Origin: Candidatus Poribacteria bacterium | GTDB taxonomy: Bacteria > Poribacteria > WGA-4E > PCPOR2b | Assembly: GCA_022822005.1 (NCBI GenBank) | Contig: JAJECO010000091.1 | Location: forward strand, 1-64,000 | Length of the DNA stretch: 64,000 nucleotides | Reading direction: 5' to 3' | In this document: in pieces, positions 16,403 through 25,732 of the stretch | Layout of the letters: every line of letters starts with the position of its first letter | Numbering within the stretch: the stretch's first letter is position 1 | Notes under the pieces: model-generated | Seen by the model: only the letters and a program-made list of their open reading frames with translations | The model's database searches: none | Told to the model about the DNA's origin: nothing | Made by a program: the position numbers and the translations under genes

Positions 16403-17836
16403 ATGGGAATGCCTATTTCAAGCTACACTGTCTTGAACGCACTCAGCTCTGATAGCGAACGAGGTGGAACTCAATCTTATGCGACACTATCGCATGAAAT
16501 TCATGAAACTGCGGCTGCCGCATTGGAACCGTTTAATCTGTTTGCCTTTATAATTCATGATCCGCAAACCCATCCTGAGTTCCACGAGCGAATAAGTCAT
16601 ATATTTAGTGCCCTAGACGTAACTACAGGAAATAAGTTCTTGTTCTTTGCCCTTGTTGATCCACCAGAAGAGTGGTCAAGCAATGCAGCGAGGAGGAATT
16701 ATTATAAGCATTTGCGATCTTGGCAGCCTCGGATATTATTGGACCCTCACAATGCAATTACTTCCGCAGATACAAGCACAGCAGCCCTTGCACTGGCTAA
16801 AAGCTTGAACATATCTATTGACAATCTTCCTTGTCTCGTAGTGACTAGGGATTTCAGGCTCGAGAATGTTCACTGGGTCAAAACTTGTCCTGATCACGTT
16901 GCGGCGCAGCTTACGCTTCTAGGATCTTATGCCACCACATACGAAGATCCTCCTCTCTATCCTCTTACACGCCAAATTGACCTCTGTGGAGGAAGTGGTA
17001 TTGAACTTTTGGGGAATGTTAGTATGGCAAAGGCTCTAGCTGATGTTATGAGCTTCGCTATTCTAAATAATAACCGTGTACCCAATTCTCAGAGAGAACA
17101 GGCCCTTGAACAAGCCAGAAAAACACTACTAGAATTACGGAGCGATCTGATTCTACTGAAAAAAGCTTTTCGCGCCAGTAAGACGGAAGAACTAGATGAC
17201 CTAGATGACCTCTGTGAGACAATCGGCTCATTTCTCGGACTTGCTAATCCTCGGGATCATCTAAATTTGGCTGATTTCATTGATATAGATGAAAGGTATC
17301 TGGAACCCGAATCTAGAATAATGCTAAAAACCGCACATAGAGTGGTAAATTTGCTTAAGGATCCACTTCCTGGATTCTACCGCCTTGTTGGTGGTGTTGA
17401 TTATACCCCAGGGCTTATCTGTCTAGCGAAAGCATTTGAAAGGGAGATTAATTTATCCTATGTTCATAAGATGCGTGAAGAACTTAGCGTTCTGTTGCCG
17501 GATTACTTTGATAAATATCAGGAAGGTCGTACGGCGAGATATTCAAGCGTAGATTTCAACATAAGGAAGGGGGATACTGATAAATGGCTTCCGCCGGGTA
17601 TACTTCAATCATTGCGGGCTTATGAAGCTAAATTTTCAGTGAACGAATCACACCCAGAAAAACCCTTATTGAATCGGTGGAAACAAATAGGAGGGCTACG
17701 TAATAAGGCAGCCCATACTGAATTGATGGATTACCGGTCAGTTCAGGATGTCCAGGCAAATCTTAATAAATTATCAGACGCAGGGTTCTTTGCGGAAATG
17801 GATAGCCATAAACGGTATTATAGAAACCCTCATTAA
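16403..17836 (+). CDS. hypothetical protein with C-terminal HEPN-like RNKAAH motif
   Basis: A 477-residue soluble protein without a clear family. The ATG at 16403 is chosen because GGAGG lies five bases upstream; an ATG at 16391 overlaps that site. The N-terminal ~190 residues alternate strands and helices (FNLFAFIIHDPQTHPEF, KFLFFALVDPPEEW, LPCLVVTRDFRL) in a way reminiscent of a thioredoxin-like fold, which is speculative. A helical C-terminal half ends in GLRNKAAHTELMDY. R433-x4-H438 is the catalytic motif of HEPN ribonucleases, and its sequence context (RNxxAH) is typical. It sits directly upstream of a restriction-modification gene, so a defence role is a reasonable inference. Confidence 0.75.
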   Translation: MGMPISSYTVLNALSSDSERGGTQSYATLSHEIHETAAAALEPFNLFAFIIHDPQTHPEFHERISHIFSALDVTTGNKFLFFALVDPPEEWSSNAARRNYYKHLRSWQPRILLDPHNAITSADTSTAALALAKSLNISIDNLPCLVVTRDFRLENVHWVKTCPDHVAAQLTLLGSYATTYEDPPLYPLTRQIDLCGGSGIELLGNVSMAKALADVMSFAILNNNRVPNSQREQALEQARKTLLELRSDLILLKKAFRASKTEELDDLDDLCETIGSFLGLANPRDHLNLADFIDIDERYLEPESRIMLKTAHRVVNLLKDPLPGFYRLVGGVDYTPGLICLAKAFEREINLSYVHKMREELSVLLPDYFDKYQEGRTARYSSVDFNIRKGDTDKWLPPGILQSLRAYEAKFSVNESHPEKPLLNRWKQIGGLRNKAAHTELMDYRSVQDVQANLNKLSDAGFFAEMDSHKRYYRNPH

Positions 17837-17933
17837 GTTGAAATCGCACTCAACACATTGTCTAACAGTAACCCGGATATACCCTACGCTTAAACCTACA
17901 CTTTAATATATTGGGTGTTGAAAGGAGAATATT

Positions 17934-17984
17934 ATGGTTTCTCGTGATGCGTGGAGAAACGTTGCTCACCACAGAAGTGCGTAA
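17934..17984 (+). other. truncated gene start cut by a repeat end
   Basis: A strong ribosome site (AAAGGAG, 17921-17927) and ATG open a 16-codon frame (MVSRDAWRNVAHHRSA) that stops inside GTGCGTAAGTCCTA (17977-17990). That sequence is the same end found on miniature elements A and B. It looks like the 5' end of a gene whose body was lost when a repeat inserted or recombined here. Confidence 0.4.
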
Positions 17985-18022
17985 GTCCTACATTATTTCC
18001 TACTGAAAGAAATACTCACAAC

Positions 18023-20809
18023 ATGCGCCTATCATGGAATGAAATCCGCGCCCGTGCCGCCGCATTCGCTCAGGAATGGGCAGACGCAGGCTACGAAAGA
18101 GGACAAACCCACCTGTTCTATCAGGAATTTTTCGCCATCTTCGATCTACCCGTACGACGAGTCGCTGCGTTTGAGGAGCCCGTTAAACTGCTCGGCGATA
18201 GGCGTGGGTTTATCGATCTGTTTTGGAAAGGGGTGCTCCTCGTTGAGCAGAAAAGCGAGGGGCGCGATTTAGCAGAAGCGAAAACCCAAGCACTTTCTTA
18301 CTTCCCCGGCATCAACGACGCTGACCTGCCGCGCTACCTTCTGTTAAGCGATTTTCAGACCTTTGAACTATACGACCTCGACGAAGATGAAAGCGTCGCT
18401 TTTACTCTCGCTGAACTGCCCCAACATGTCGAAAAGTTCAGCTTCATCTTAGGTGTGCAGAAACGATCCTTCAGGGATCAAGATCCGGTCAATATCGAAG
18501 CCTCCGAACGCGTTGGGCAACTCCACGATGCGTTGGCTGATGCCAGCTACACGGGGCACGATCTGGAACAATTCCTGGTCCGCATCGTTTTCTGTTTCTT
18601 TGCCGACGACACCGGCATCTTTGAGCCACGTGACATTTTTCTCGATCTGTTAGAGAACCGGACACAGGAAGATGGCTCAGACCTCGGTGGTTGGTTAGCA
18701 CAACTCTTTCAAGTGCTCAACACACCCGTAGACCGCCGCTCCACAATCCTTGATGAAGACCTCGCCCGCTTCCCATACGTCAACGGTGATCTGTTCCGCG
18801 AACAACTGCTCATCCCATCATTCAATCCCGAAATGCGTCAACGACTCATTGATGCCTGTCATTTCAATTGGTCGGAAATCTCCCCGGCAATTTTCGGCTC
18901 ACTCTTTCAATCGGTGATGGACAAGGATGAACGCCGCGCCCAAGGTGCACACTATACCACCGAAAAGAACATCCTCAAGGTGATTGAGCCGCTATTCCTT
19001 GACGAGTTACGCGCTGAGTTCCAACGCCTGCGTGCCCGTAGGGACAATCGTCGTCTCCCCGACCTAATTGCCTTTCAGCAGAAACTCGGCCGGTTGCGCT
19101 TTTTTGATCCAGCGTGCGGCTGCGGCAATTTTCTCATCATTGCGTATCGTGAGCTGCGGACATTGGAAATAGAGGTGTTAAAGGAGATGCGGCCCCATGG
19201 TCAACTTGACCTACTGGCGCAGTCACTTTCGGTGGTCGATGTGGATGCGTTCTACGGGATCGAGTTGGGCGAGTTTCCCGCGCATATCGCGGAGGTTGCC
19301 CTGTGGATGATGGACCATATCATGAACAACCGCCTGAGTTTGGAGTTTGGGCAGACCTATGCCCGCATTCCGTTGGAAAAGTCTCCGCATATCAGATATG
19401 ACGATGCGTTGGAGTTCGATTGGGCGGAACTGCTGCCGCCGGAGGAGTGCTCCTATGTGCTCGGCAATCCACCGTTTGTGGGGGCAAAACTCCAATCGCC
19501 TCAACAGCGCGAACAGGTCCGCCGTATCGCTGCATTGGGTAGAAGCGGCGGCACCCTTGACTATGTGAGCGCGTGGTTTATCAAGGCGGGTGAATACATC
19601 CAGCAGAGCGAGGCGCGAATCGGTTTTGTGGCGACCAATTCCATCACCCAAGGCGAACAGGTGGCGCAGCTGTGGCCCCTCCTGTTTGACCGTTGCAAGT
19701 TGGACATCGCCTTTGCCCACCGTACCTTCGCTTGGGGATCGGACGCCCGTGGGGTGGCGCATGTTCACGTCGTCATCATTGGGTTGGTAAAACAGGGGGC
19801 CGCGCTGCAGGAAAAGCGATTATTTTCCTACAACACCCCCAAAGATGAACCACATGAAAGCCATCACGCCGCCCTTTCGCCCTACCTATTTGATGCCGGT
19901 GGATTGACTGATCCACGGATTATTGTAAAAGAGGAATCTCGGCAGATTAATGGGCTGCCGAAGCTAATCATTGGTTCGCAACCCATTGATGACGGAAACT
20001 ATATTTTCAAAGCAGATGAACGCGCTGCTTTTTTGCGAGAAGAACCCAATGCCGAACCGTATTTACGTCCGTACGTGGGAAGCCGGGAGTTTCTACAGGG
20101 TGGAGAACGTTGGATTTTGGCACTTCAGGCTGCCAATCCGACGGACCTTAGAGCGATGCCGAAAGTTGTGGAGCGGATGCAGGCGGTAAGAGCATTCAGG
20201 GCAAAGAGCAAACGCAAGAGCACTCTCGCCATTGCTGATTACCCAACGCAATACAATGTCAACGTTGTTCCAGATACACCGTTTTTGGTTGTGCCAGAGG
20301 TCAGTTCTGAAAGGCGAGACTACATTCCAATTGGGTGGCTAGAGCCGCCGGTAATTCCAAGCAATCTTGTCCGTATCATCCAAAACGCCAATAAACCCTT
20401 GTTTGCGCTGCTTACCTCTGCTATGCACATGGCTTGGCTACGTCACATTGGCGGCCGCTTAGAGAGCCGTTACCGTTACTCCATCGGTTTGGTGTACAAC
20501 ACCTTCCCGATGCCCCCGGTTCCTGAAGAACGGCTGCAACGCCTCGAACCCTACGCGGCCGCTGTCCTCGCCGCCCGCGCTGCACATCCTGACGCGACAT
20601 TGGCAGATCTGTATGATCCCGATGTGATGCCCCCCAATCTCCGCAAAGCACACCGTGACTTGGACAGTGCCGTTGATAAACTCTACCAACGTTCGGGATT
20701 TGCCTCGGACCGTGAGCGCGTGGAGCACCTGCTCGGTTTGTATGAGAAAATGATCGCCCCATTGGCAGCAAACATCAAGCCGAAACGGAGGCGACGACGG
20801 CGGAGATAG
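18023..20809 (+). CDS. single-chain restriction-modification enzyme, MmeI/type IIL-like
   Basis: A 928-residue fusion of nuclease, methyltransferase and target recognition. The N-terminus carries a PD-(D/E)xK site, D65-x9-E75-x-K77 (IDLFWKGVLLVEQKS), with the same spacing as MmeI. A helical spacer leads to GAHYTTEKNI (~310), SAM-binding motif I DPACGCGNF (362-370) and the amino-methyltransferase motif NPPF (482-485). The C-terminal third should be the DNA-recognition domain, ending in a basic tail (KRRRRRRR). Such enzymes methylate adenine in one strand and cut at a distance. The frame opens at GTG 17951, but ATG 18023 matches the family start (MRLSWNEIRARAAAFA). It appears complete. Confidence 0.9.
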   Translation: MRLSWNEIRARAAAFAQEWADAGYERGQTHLFYQEFFAIFDLPVRRVAAFEEPVKLLGDRRGFIDLFWKGVLLVEQKSEGRDLAEAKTQALSYFPGINDADLPRYLLLSDFQTFELYDLDEDESVAFTLAELPQHVEKFSFILGVQKRSFRDQDPVNIEASERVGQLHDALADASYTGHDLEQFLVRIVFCFFADDTGIFEPRDIFLDLLENRTQEDGSDLGGWLAQLFQVLNTPVDRRSTILDEDLARFPYVNGDLFREQLLIPSFNPEMRQRLIDACHFNWSEISPAIFGSLFQSVMDKDERRAQGAHYTTEKNILKVIEPLFLDELRAEFQRLRARRDNRRLPDLIAFQQKLGRLRFFDPACGCGNFLIIAYRELRTLEIEVLKEMRPHGQLDLLAQSLSVVDVDAFYGIELGEFPAHIAEVALWMMDHIMNNRLSLEFGQTYARIPLEKSPHIRYDDALEFDWAELLPPEECSYVLGNPPFVGAKLQSPQQREQVRRIAALGRSGGTLDYVSAWFIKAGEYIQQSEARIGFVATNSITQGEQVAQLWPLLFDRCKLDIAFAHRTFAWGSDARGVAHVHVVIIGLVKQGAALQEKRLFSYNTPKDEPHESHHAALSPYLFDAGGLTDPRIIVKEESRQINGLPKLIIGSQPIDDGNYIFKADERAAFLREEPNAEPYLRPYVGSREFLQGGERWILALQAANPTDLRAMPKVVERMQAVRAFRAKSKRKSTLAIADYPTQYNVNVVPDTPFLVVPEVSSERRDYIPIGWLEPPVIPSNLVRIIQNANKPLFALLTSAMHMAWLRHIGGRLESRYRYSIGLVYNTFPMPPVPEERLQRLEPYAAAVLAARAAHPDATLADLYDPDVMPPNLRKAHRDLDSAVDKLYQRSGFASDRERVEHLLGLYEKMIAPLAANIKPKRRRRRRR

Positions 20810-20986
20810 GAAGGCGAGATCAGCATATCAAGAAACACTAGGGGAATTGCATGTAAATATTGTGTAATACCGATTTTGTAGCACGATCTGTTAGATTGTG
20901 ATCTGATCCCGCAAACGCTGCTTGTGGATGCCCATTGTTTTGTGTCCGAATCATGTTACAAAATTATTCAGAAACGGTATTATTTC

Positions 20987-21014
20987 GTAGGGAACGCAGA
21001 TCTGCGTTCCCTAC
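20987..21014. repeat. perfect 28-bp palindrome overlapping the SDR stop codon
   Basis: Arms GTAGGGAACGCAGA and TCTGCGTTCCCTAC are exact reverse complements. The TAG stop of the reverse SDR gene (21011-21013) lies within it. It is of the same family as the palindromes at 14804 and 30433. It could act as a bidirectional 3' structure between the two convergent genes. Confidence 0.85.
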
Positions 21015-21757
21015 ATCATAGATTCGCCGCCATCAATGTCGATACTGACGCCGCTAATCCATGCGGATTCATCCGATCCCAGAAAGACTGCCGCCATCGC
21101 AATGTCAGCCGGATGTCCCCCGCGAACCAGCTCATGTGGTGGTAGTCCCGCATCCTCTTCGCCACGTGTGTCGCCGATGCCGCCGGGGCAGATACAGTTC
21201 ACTCGAATCCCATCATCGCGGTACTGACGGGCAAGGCTGCGGGTGAGTCCTATGAGTCCCCATTTTGCTGCGCCATACCCGGCGTTGGCGCGTTGACGGG
21301 TTTCGCCTGCAGCCGAAACAAAGATTATCGAACCCTGTTTCTGCTCCTGCATCTTCGGGATCACCGCCTGCGCACACATATAACCGGTGTGTAGGTTGAT
21401 GTCCACCAAGTACTTCCACGCCTCCTCATCGGTTTCATGCAACCGCAATCCGCTCGCAGCAGCGTCTCCCAAATTGTCGAACAGCACATCAATTTGCCCC
21501 CACCGTTCAATCGTGGCATCTGCCATCTTAACACCACCTTGGACAGTGGTGAGATCAGCGGTTACATAGTCCGCCTCGCCGCCCCTCGCCTCGATATCCG
21601 AGACCATCGCTGCCAACGGTTCCGATCTGCGCGCTGCAAGCATTAGTTTCGCCCCTTCTGCTGCATACCACAGGGGTGTAGATCGTCCCATACCTCCGCC
21701 AGCACCGGCTATAATAGCGACCTTGCCGGCAAGTCTACCCTCGTTATTCTCTCTCAT
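21011..21757 (-). CDS. SDR-family oxidoreductase
   Basis: A 248-residue classical short-chain dehydrogenase/reductase: nucleotide-binding GAGGGMG (18-24), a structural DNLG where NNAG is usual, and the catalytic S148, Y161, K165 (YGAAK). PGG follows, and the C-terminus is typical (SGVSIDIDGGESMM). It interconverts an alcohol and a carbonyl with NAD(P)(H); the substrate is unknown. The frame is open to 21805, but ATG 21757 has AAGGA eight bases upstream and matches the family start. It is the last gene of an apparent birA-to-SDR operon and follows a PhyH gene by 88 bases. Confidence 0.92.
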   Translation of the reverse strand: MRENNEGRLAGKVAIIAGAGGGMGRSTPLWYAAEGAKLMLAARRSEPLAAMVSDIEARGGEADYVTADLTTVQGGVKMADATIERWGQIDVLFDNLGDAAASGLRLHETDEEAWKYLVDINLHTGYMCAQAVIPKMQEQKQGSIIFVSAAGETRQRANAGYGAAKWGLIGLTRSLARQYRDDGIRVNCICPGGIGDTRGEEDAGLPPHELVRGGHPADIAMAAVFLGSDESAWISGVSIDIDGGESMM

Positions 21758-21845
21758 AACCGTATCCTTTCTTTCAGCTGCGCCCTTGACCATACCGCGT
21801 TTCAAATCGATCTCGTTATTGCTGAACCAAAGGTAACTTCTGCCC

Positions 21846-22685
21846 TCAAGAGATGCTGTTCGTCACCCCGTCGACTCGGTGCCTGTACAGTGGTTTTACA
21901 TCCTCCGGGAACGCATCGTAGACCTGCCGTGGAACGATTGCATTGTTGCGACCGCCGAACTCCACACTCACCCACCACGGCACATAACGCACCACAATCG
22001 CCACCCGCGGTTTATCGCTGGGGTTGGCAGCATTTGAATGCCAAATACGACTATCTATTATCACCACACTACCGGCAGGACCGGACGCTTGCATTTCGCC
22101 GGGGATAGGCTTAAATTCATCAATTCCGTCCTCCGGTCCCCTCGGATTGCGTGGATCGCGGTGGCTCCCCGGCACCACCCATGTACCGCCGCTATCGGGT
22201 CCAAATGGCGAGAGCAGCCATATCGTTGTCAGTCCCATTGTAACGTTGGGAAAGGGCTGACGGACGGCACCGGCTCTGTCCCTATCCGATAGGTCGTGGG
22301 GCCAATCCGAATGATAAGAACGATACATCTTGTTATCGTCATTCGGTGGGCGGGTCTTAAACTCGGTTTGTGCGATCCGCACATGCGGGTCAAGCATTGT
22401 CCTCACCACACCAAGCACACGTTTTTCCGCCAAGTAGGGTGCCAGCGGCTGAATGTAGGCGATGACGTTTTTCCCCGGTCCCCCGTCTTTGTCCGTCTGG
22501 CGACCAAGCGCACCCCCGGCTGCTTCATAGTCGGCTGTCGCCTCCAGATGGGCAGCTTCCACATGCTGGCGAATGGCATCCACCTCGTTTTCGGGGATAA
22601 CCCGCTCCACCACGCACCAACCCACTTCTCTCAGTTGCGACACATATTTTTCAATCTGCTTCGTTAACGCATCTGCCGCTGTCAT
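21846..22685 (-). CDS. phytanoyl-CoA dioxygenase family protein
   Basis: A 279-residue Fe(II)/2-oxoglutarate oxygenase. The metal site is H125-x-D127 (YHSDWPHD) and H216 (RIWHSNAANP), with R227 (DKPRVAIVV) placed to hold 2-oxoglutarate; GGTWVVPGSHRDPRN is the usual strand before the second half. It probably hydroxylates a small molecule. True phytanoyl-CoA activity should not be assumed, since bacterial members are diverse. The downstream start of the SDR and the upstream PhyH-HEAT gene (36 bases away) suggest joint action, with hydroxylation followed by alcohol oxidation. Confidence 0.92.
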   Translation of the reverse strand: MTAADALTKQIEKYVSQLREVGWCVVERVIPENEVDAIRQHVEAAHLEATADYEAAGGALGRQTDKDGGPGKNVIAYIQPLAPYLAEKRVLGVVRTMLDPHVRIAQTEFKTRPPNDDNKMYRSYHSDWPHDLSDRDRAGAVRQPFPNVTMGLTTIWLLSPFGPDSGGTWVVPGSHRDPRNPRGPEDGIDEFKPIPGEMQASGPAGSVVIIDSRIWHSNAANPSDKPRVAIVVRYVPWWVSVEFGGRNNAIVPRQVYDAFPEDVKPLYRHRVDGVTNSIS

Positions 22686-22721
22686 AAATCTTCCTCAATG
22701 AGATAGGTTCGTCAACACAAC

Positions 22722-24359
22722 CTAAAACTGTCTATCCGCTGTGATAGACTCATCCCAACGTTGGGCTTCCAGGTACGCCATAACCGCTTGCCGAGCAGCA
22801 GGCGAATCCATGCGCCTCAAGGCATCCATGGCAAAAGCTCCCACATGCCCACAGGGGTCGTCCATCGCGTGGAAGAGAATATCCTCAGCACCCGCAGCAT
22901 CTTTTCCTAACCGTGTAAATGCCATCGCTGCGTTCATCCGAACCTGATCCCGGATTGACCATCCACGCCGCTCCTCCTCGTGCCAGTCCCCCCGATCTTC
23001 TGTCAGCAAGCGGCTAACGTGTGGAATAAACGTCTGGAGATTCTGACCGATGCTTCCCAGCGCGTCCGTCGCTGTGCGAACAACGCGGTGTGAATCATTG
23101 CCTAAACACGCTGTCAGTTTAGCGACCGCACTTGCTGCATGAGAGTCCAATTCACCCAACGCAAAACTGGCATTGATGCGTACCCATTCGCTCGAAGATT
23201 CAAGCGCCTCGGTCAGTGCAGGAACAGCCGGCGCTCCAATAGCAGCCAAAGCGTGTGCTGCATCCTCCATCGAGATAGCGCCTTCGTTCCAAGGCTCCGG
23301 GACTGGGTGTGCATCTTCTCGACGACCCGCTTCGCTCAAACTTTCCATCAACGGGTCAATGGCAGGTTGCCCAATCGCACCAAGCGCATAGATCGCGGCT
23401 ACCCGCGCCGCCTGATGGTCATTCTCCAACATGGCGATCAGGTCAGGGATAGCTTCTGCAGCGTCAGAGCCAAGCCCCGCTAAATCATACGTTGCTCTCA
23501 ATCGGTCAGCTAAATCTCGATCCCTCCCCAAAGCAGCGATATATTGGGTCAAACCATTTTTCGTCGATTGGAGACCATCATTTCGGAAACTTTCATAACG
23601 ATCACGTTTCCCACACAACCAATCCCACATGTGAGACCACACCAATTCCAGATTGTGCGGTGTTTCGATGGCAGCTGGGTTCCGCCACTGGAGATTTTGA
23701 CAATTCCATGACGGTGCGGTAGGCTCCGACGCCCGAACATAGATAAACTTCACCATATCACGGGGCTGATTGAGAAGATTGACCCCCGCGGCATGACCCA
23801 CATCGAAATGCGTCAGCGATACAGTACCCGCTTTGCCTACCATTGGAATGGCTTGCGCCCGATCTTCATCGGTCAAGGTTTTATGGAATTGCGTACCGGG
23901 GATGGCATGGGTCGGTCCCAGTTCAACCGGTGTGTCCTGTGGATAGTACATAATCCGAGCAAAACGCGAGTAGTGCTGACGGGGTCTGCCCAAGGGCGTG
24001 TATGAATCTTGGTGGCAGTTCGCGGCTAATCTGACCGCCGGTTCTGGATCTGGATCAGTGACCGGTGCTATGTGATGACAGTAACGGTGGGGATGCTCAA
24101 TATATCCTTCGCCCAGCGCACTTATCAACGCACCGCGCACTTCAGGGCTATTGAGGATGTGGCGCATCTCCGGCACTCTCGGCAGTACGTTGTTCCCTGG
24201 ATTGGCGCCCGTCTCTAAGACTTCTGCAAGTCTTCGACGGATAGTTTCATGGAGCTCGTCGGGAACGGAGGGTTCCAGCATGACGTAGCCATCGACAACG
24301 TATTGACGCATCTGCTCATCGGTGAGCAGGACAGGCGCGCTGTTAAACGAAATGTTCAT
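22722..24359 (-). CDS. PhyH-like dioxygenase domain fused to HEAT repeats
   Basis: A 545-residue fusion. Residues ~10-215 form a PhyH-like domain with H116-x-D118 (ANCHQDSY), a PVELGPTHAIPGT strand, a distal His at H184 or H189 and R200. From ~265 onward there are six or so PBS-lyase/HEAT-type repeats (for example AAIYALGAIGQPAIDPL and ASFALGELDSHAA), ending in DALRRMDSPAARQAV. The repeats would give a curved binding surface that could dock a protein substrate next to the oxygenase centre; that is inference. It is probably cytoplasmic, with no signal peptide. The ATG follows AAAGGAG. It lies mid-operon. Confidence 0.85.
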   Translation of the reverse strand: MNISFNSAPVLLTDEQMRQYVVDGYVMLEPSVPDELHETIRRRLAEVLETGANPGNNVLPRVPEMRHILNSPEVRGALISALGEGYIEHPHRYCHHIAPVTDPDPEPAVRLAANCHQDSYTPLGRPRQHYSRFARIMYYPQDTPVELGPTHAIPGTQFHKTLTDEDRAQAIPMVGKAGTVSLTHFDVGHAAGVNLLNQPRDMVKFIYVRASEPTAPSWNCQNLQWRNPAAIETPHNLELVWSHMWDWLCGKRDRYESFRNDGLQSTKNGLTQYIAALGRDRDLADRLRATYDLAGLGSDAAEAIPDLIAMLENDHQAARVAAIYALGAIGQPAIDPLMESLSEAGRREDAHPVPEPWNEGAISMEDAAHALAAIGAPAVPALTEALESSSEWVRINASFALGELDSHAASAVAKLTACLGNDSHRVVRTATDALGSIGQNLQTFIPHVSRLLTEDRGDWHEEERRGWSIRDQVRMNAAMAFTRLGKDAAGAEDILFHAMDDPCGHVGAFAMDALRRMDSPAARQAVMAYLEAQRWDESITADRQF

Positions 24360-24464
24360 AGGTATTGGCTCCTTTCCAACGGTTTCATCATACCTTGAAG
24401 GCTATGCAAATGAACTAATAAATTGAATTCCTTAACCATTAGACAGATGTTTCCATTTTTCGGC

Positions 24465-25706
24465 TTAGGCTTGAAGTTCGATAACCGACTGGCGATGCGT
24501 TGGATCGAACGCAACAAAGGTTATGTTGTTCTCTGCAAAGAAGGTATTGCTCTTGAACGCGGTGCGTTTTTCAGCGCGAGCGAGGTCTTCGCCATCCGCA
24601 GAGACACCTCGCACATCAACGCCGGTCAAACGAAGCGTCAAATCAGGGACGCGCACCGGTAGGTCAAGTCGAATCTTATTGTCCTTCACGGCTACTTCAG
24701 CCATCTCTCGTGCACATGCGTAGTTCGTGATCTCGCTGCATTTGCGCCACTGCGTCCGTTCGCCATCCGGGTCACGCTCCTTCAAACGGCGGACAACGGT
24801 TTTGAAGGCGTTGAAGCCGCGACGGTCATCATTGTGCAACCCATAAAACCCCTGCCAGTGGCTAATTAGCACCGCGGGATCACCGGCGTCAATGACAGCA
24901 GGGAGCCGTCCGCCAGCCAAGTCCGCGGTGATATACTTGTCGACATTGACCTCGCCGTAGCCGGTCCACGAACCGGTCCAGTCACCGGTGGAAGCGATAA
25001 TCTCGCCGACCGCTGTTCCCGTCTCCCGGTCTGCATACCAAACCGGTGTTTCGACAGGACCATCGGCAGAGACCCGCTTGAAGAAGTAGGGCGTGGGATT
25101 GCCTGTAACCTCCCGTGCTGCAATACCGACAACCTTTGCGTAGAAATCGAGCGGATTGCCGAACCCGCCGGGGGAGGTAACCCCTTCAGGCGTTAATCCG
25201 ACGTTTTCCAGAATCTGGCAGGCGGTGGTAATATAGTCAATCACCAACTCTTCTTGATCGACGGGCAGATTGTTCCAGTCATACTGTTCCCAAATCCCCG
25301 ACTCTAAGGGTTCGCAGGTTTTCGGATCGACGACAACTGTATGCGTAATCATCTCAGGCGTGATGTCGTAGGCGGGTGTGATCACCTTCCGGCACATCTG
25401 CAACCAGCTCTCCTGCTGCGCCTTACTAAAGAGCGGCAATCCCTCGTCAATACGACCCAACGCAGCGGGACACGGGACGACGCTGAACTTCCCGCGAACA
25501 CCGTGTTCGAGACACCACTCGGCAAACTCACGGACAAATGACTCTGGGTGCACAACCGGCACGTCCTGCCACCGACGGTTCGCCCCGTCCACAAGATTGC
25601 GATCGCGCATAAAGAAGTAGTTCAGATTGATCAACACCGTTGAATCGTCGAAAATAATCGATAGAGGCACCCGGTCAAGGGCGTGTCGAGCGATTTCAAC
25701 CTGCAT
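24465..25706 (-). CDS. hypothetical protein, polysaccharide deacetylase-like
   Basis: A 413-residue protein. The N-terminus (VPLSIIFDDSTVLINLNYFF) places two Asp after a hydrophobic strand, and the next strand GVRGKFSVVPCPAALG, preceded by a helix, resembles a NodB-type deacetylase barrel. A later SPGGFGN and an ISHWQGFYGLHND segment could supply further active-site residues. I am not certain of the family, and a general carbohydrate-active TIM barrel is the alternative. No signal peptide. It lies between the PhyH-HEAT gene (105 bases downstream) and a VOC gene (26 bases upstream), so it is part of the same operon. The ATG is preceded by AGGAG. Confidence 0.65.
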   Translation of the reverse strand: MQVEIARHALDRVPLSIIFDDSTVLINLNYFFMRDRNLVDGANRRWQDVPVVHPESFVREFAEWCLEHGVRGKFSVVPCPAALGRIDEGLPLFSKAQQESWLQMCRKVITPAYDITPEMITHTVVVDPKTCEPLESGIWEQYDWNNLPVDQEELVIDYITTACQILENVGLTPEGVTSPGGFGNPLDFYAKVVGIAAREVTGNPTPYFFKRVSADGPVETPVWYADRETGTAVGEIIASTGDWTGSWTGYGEVNVDKYITADLAGGRLPAVIDAGDPAVLISHWQGFYGLHNDDRRGFNAFKTVVRRLKERDPDGERTQWRKCSEITNYACAREMAEVAVKDNKIRLDLPVRVPDLTLRLTGVDVRGVSADGEDLARAEKRTAFKSNTFFAENNITFVAFDPTHRQSVIELQA

Positions 25707-25732
25707 GAATAGCTCCTATAGACTCTCATATC

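Noticed and set aside
19223-19768. Reverse-strand ORF of 181 codons inside the restriction-modification gene
   Set aside because: It lies wholly opposite the conserved methyltransferase region, has no ribosome site and no recognisable protein character.
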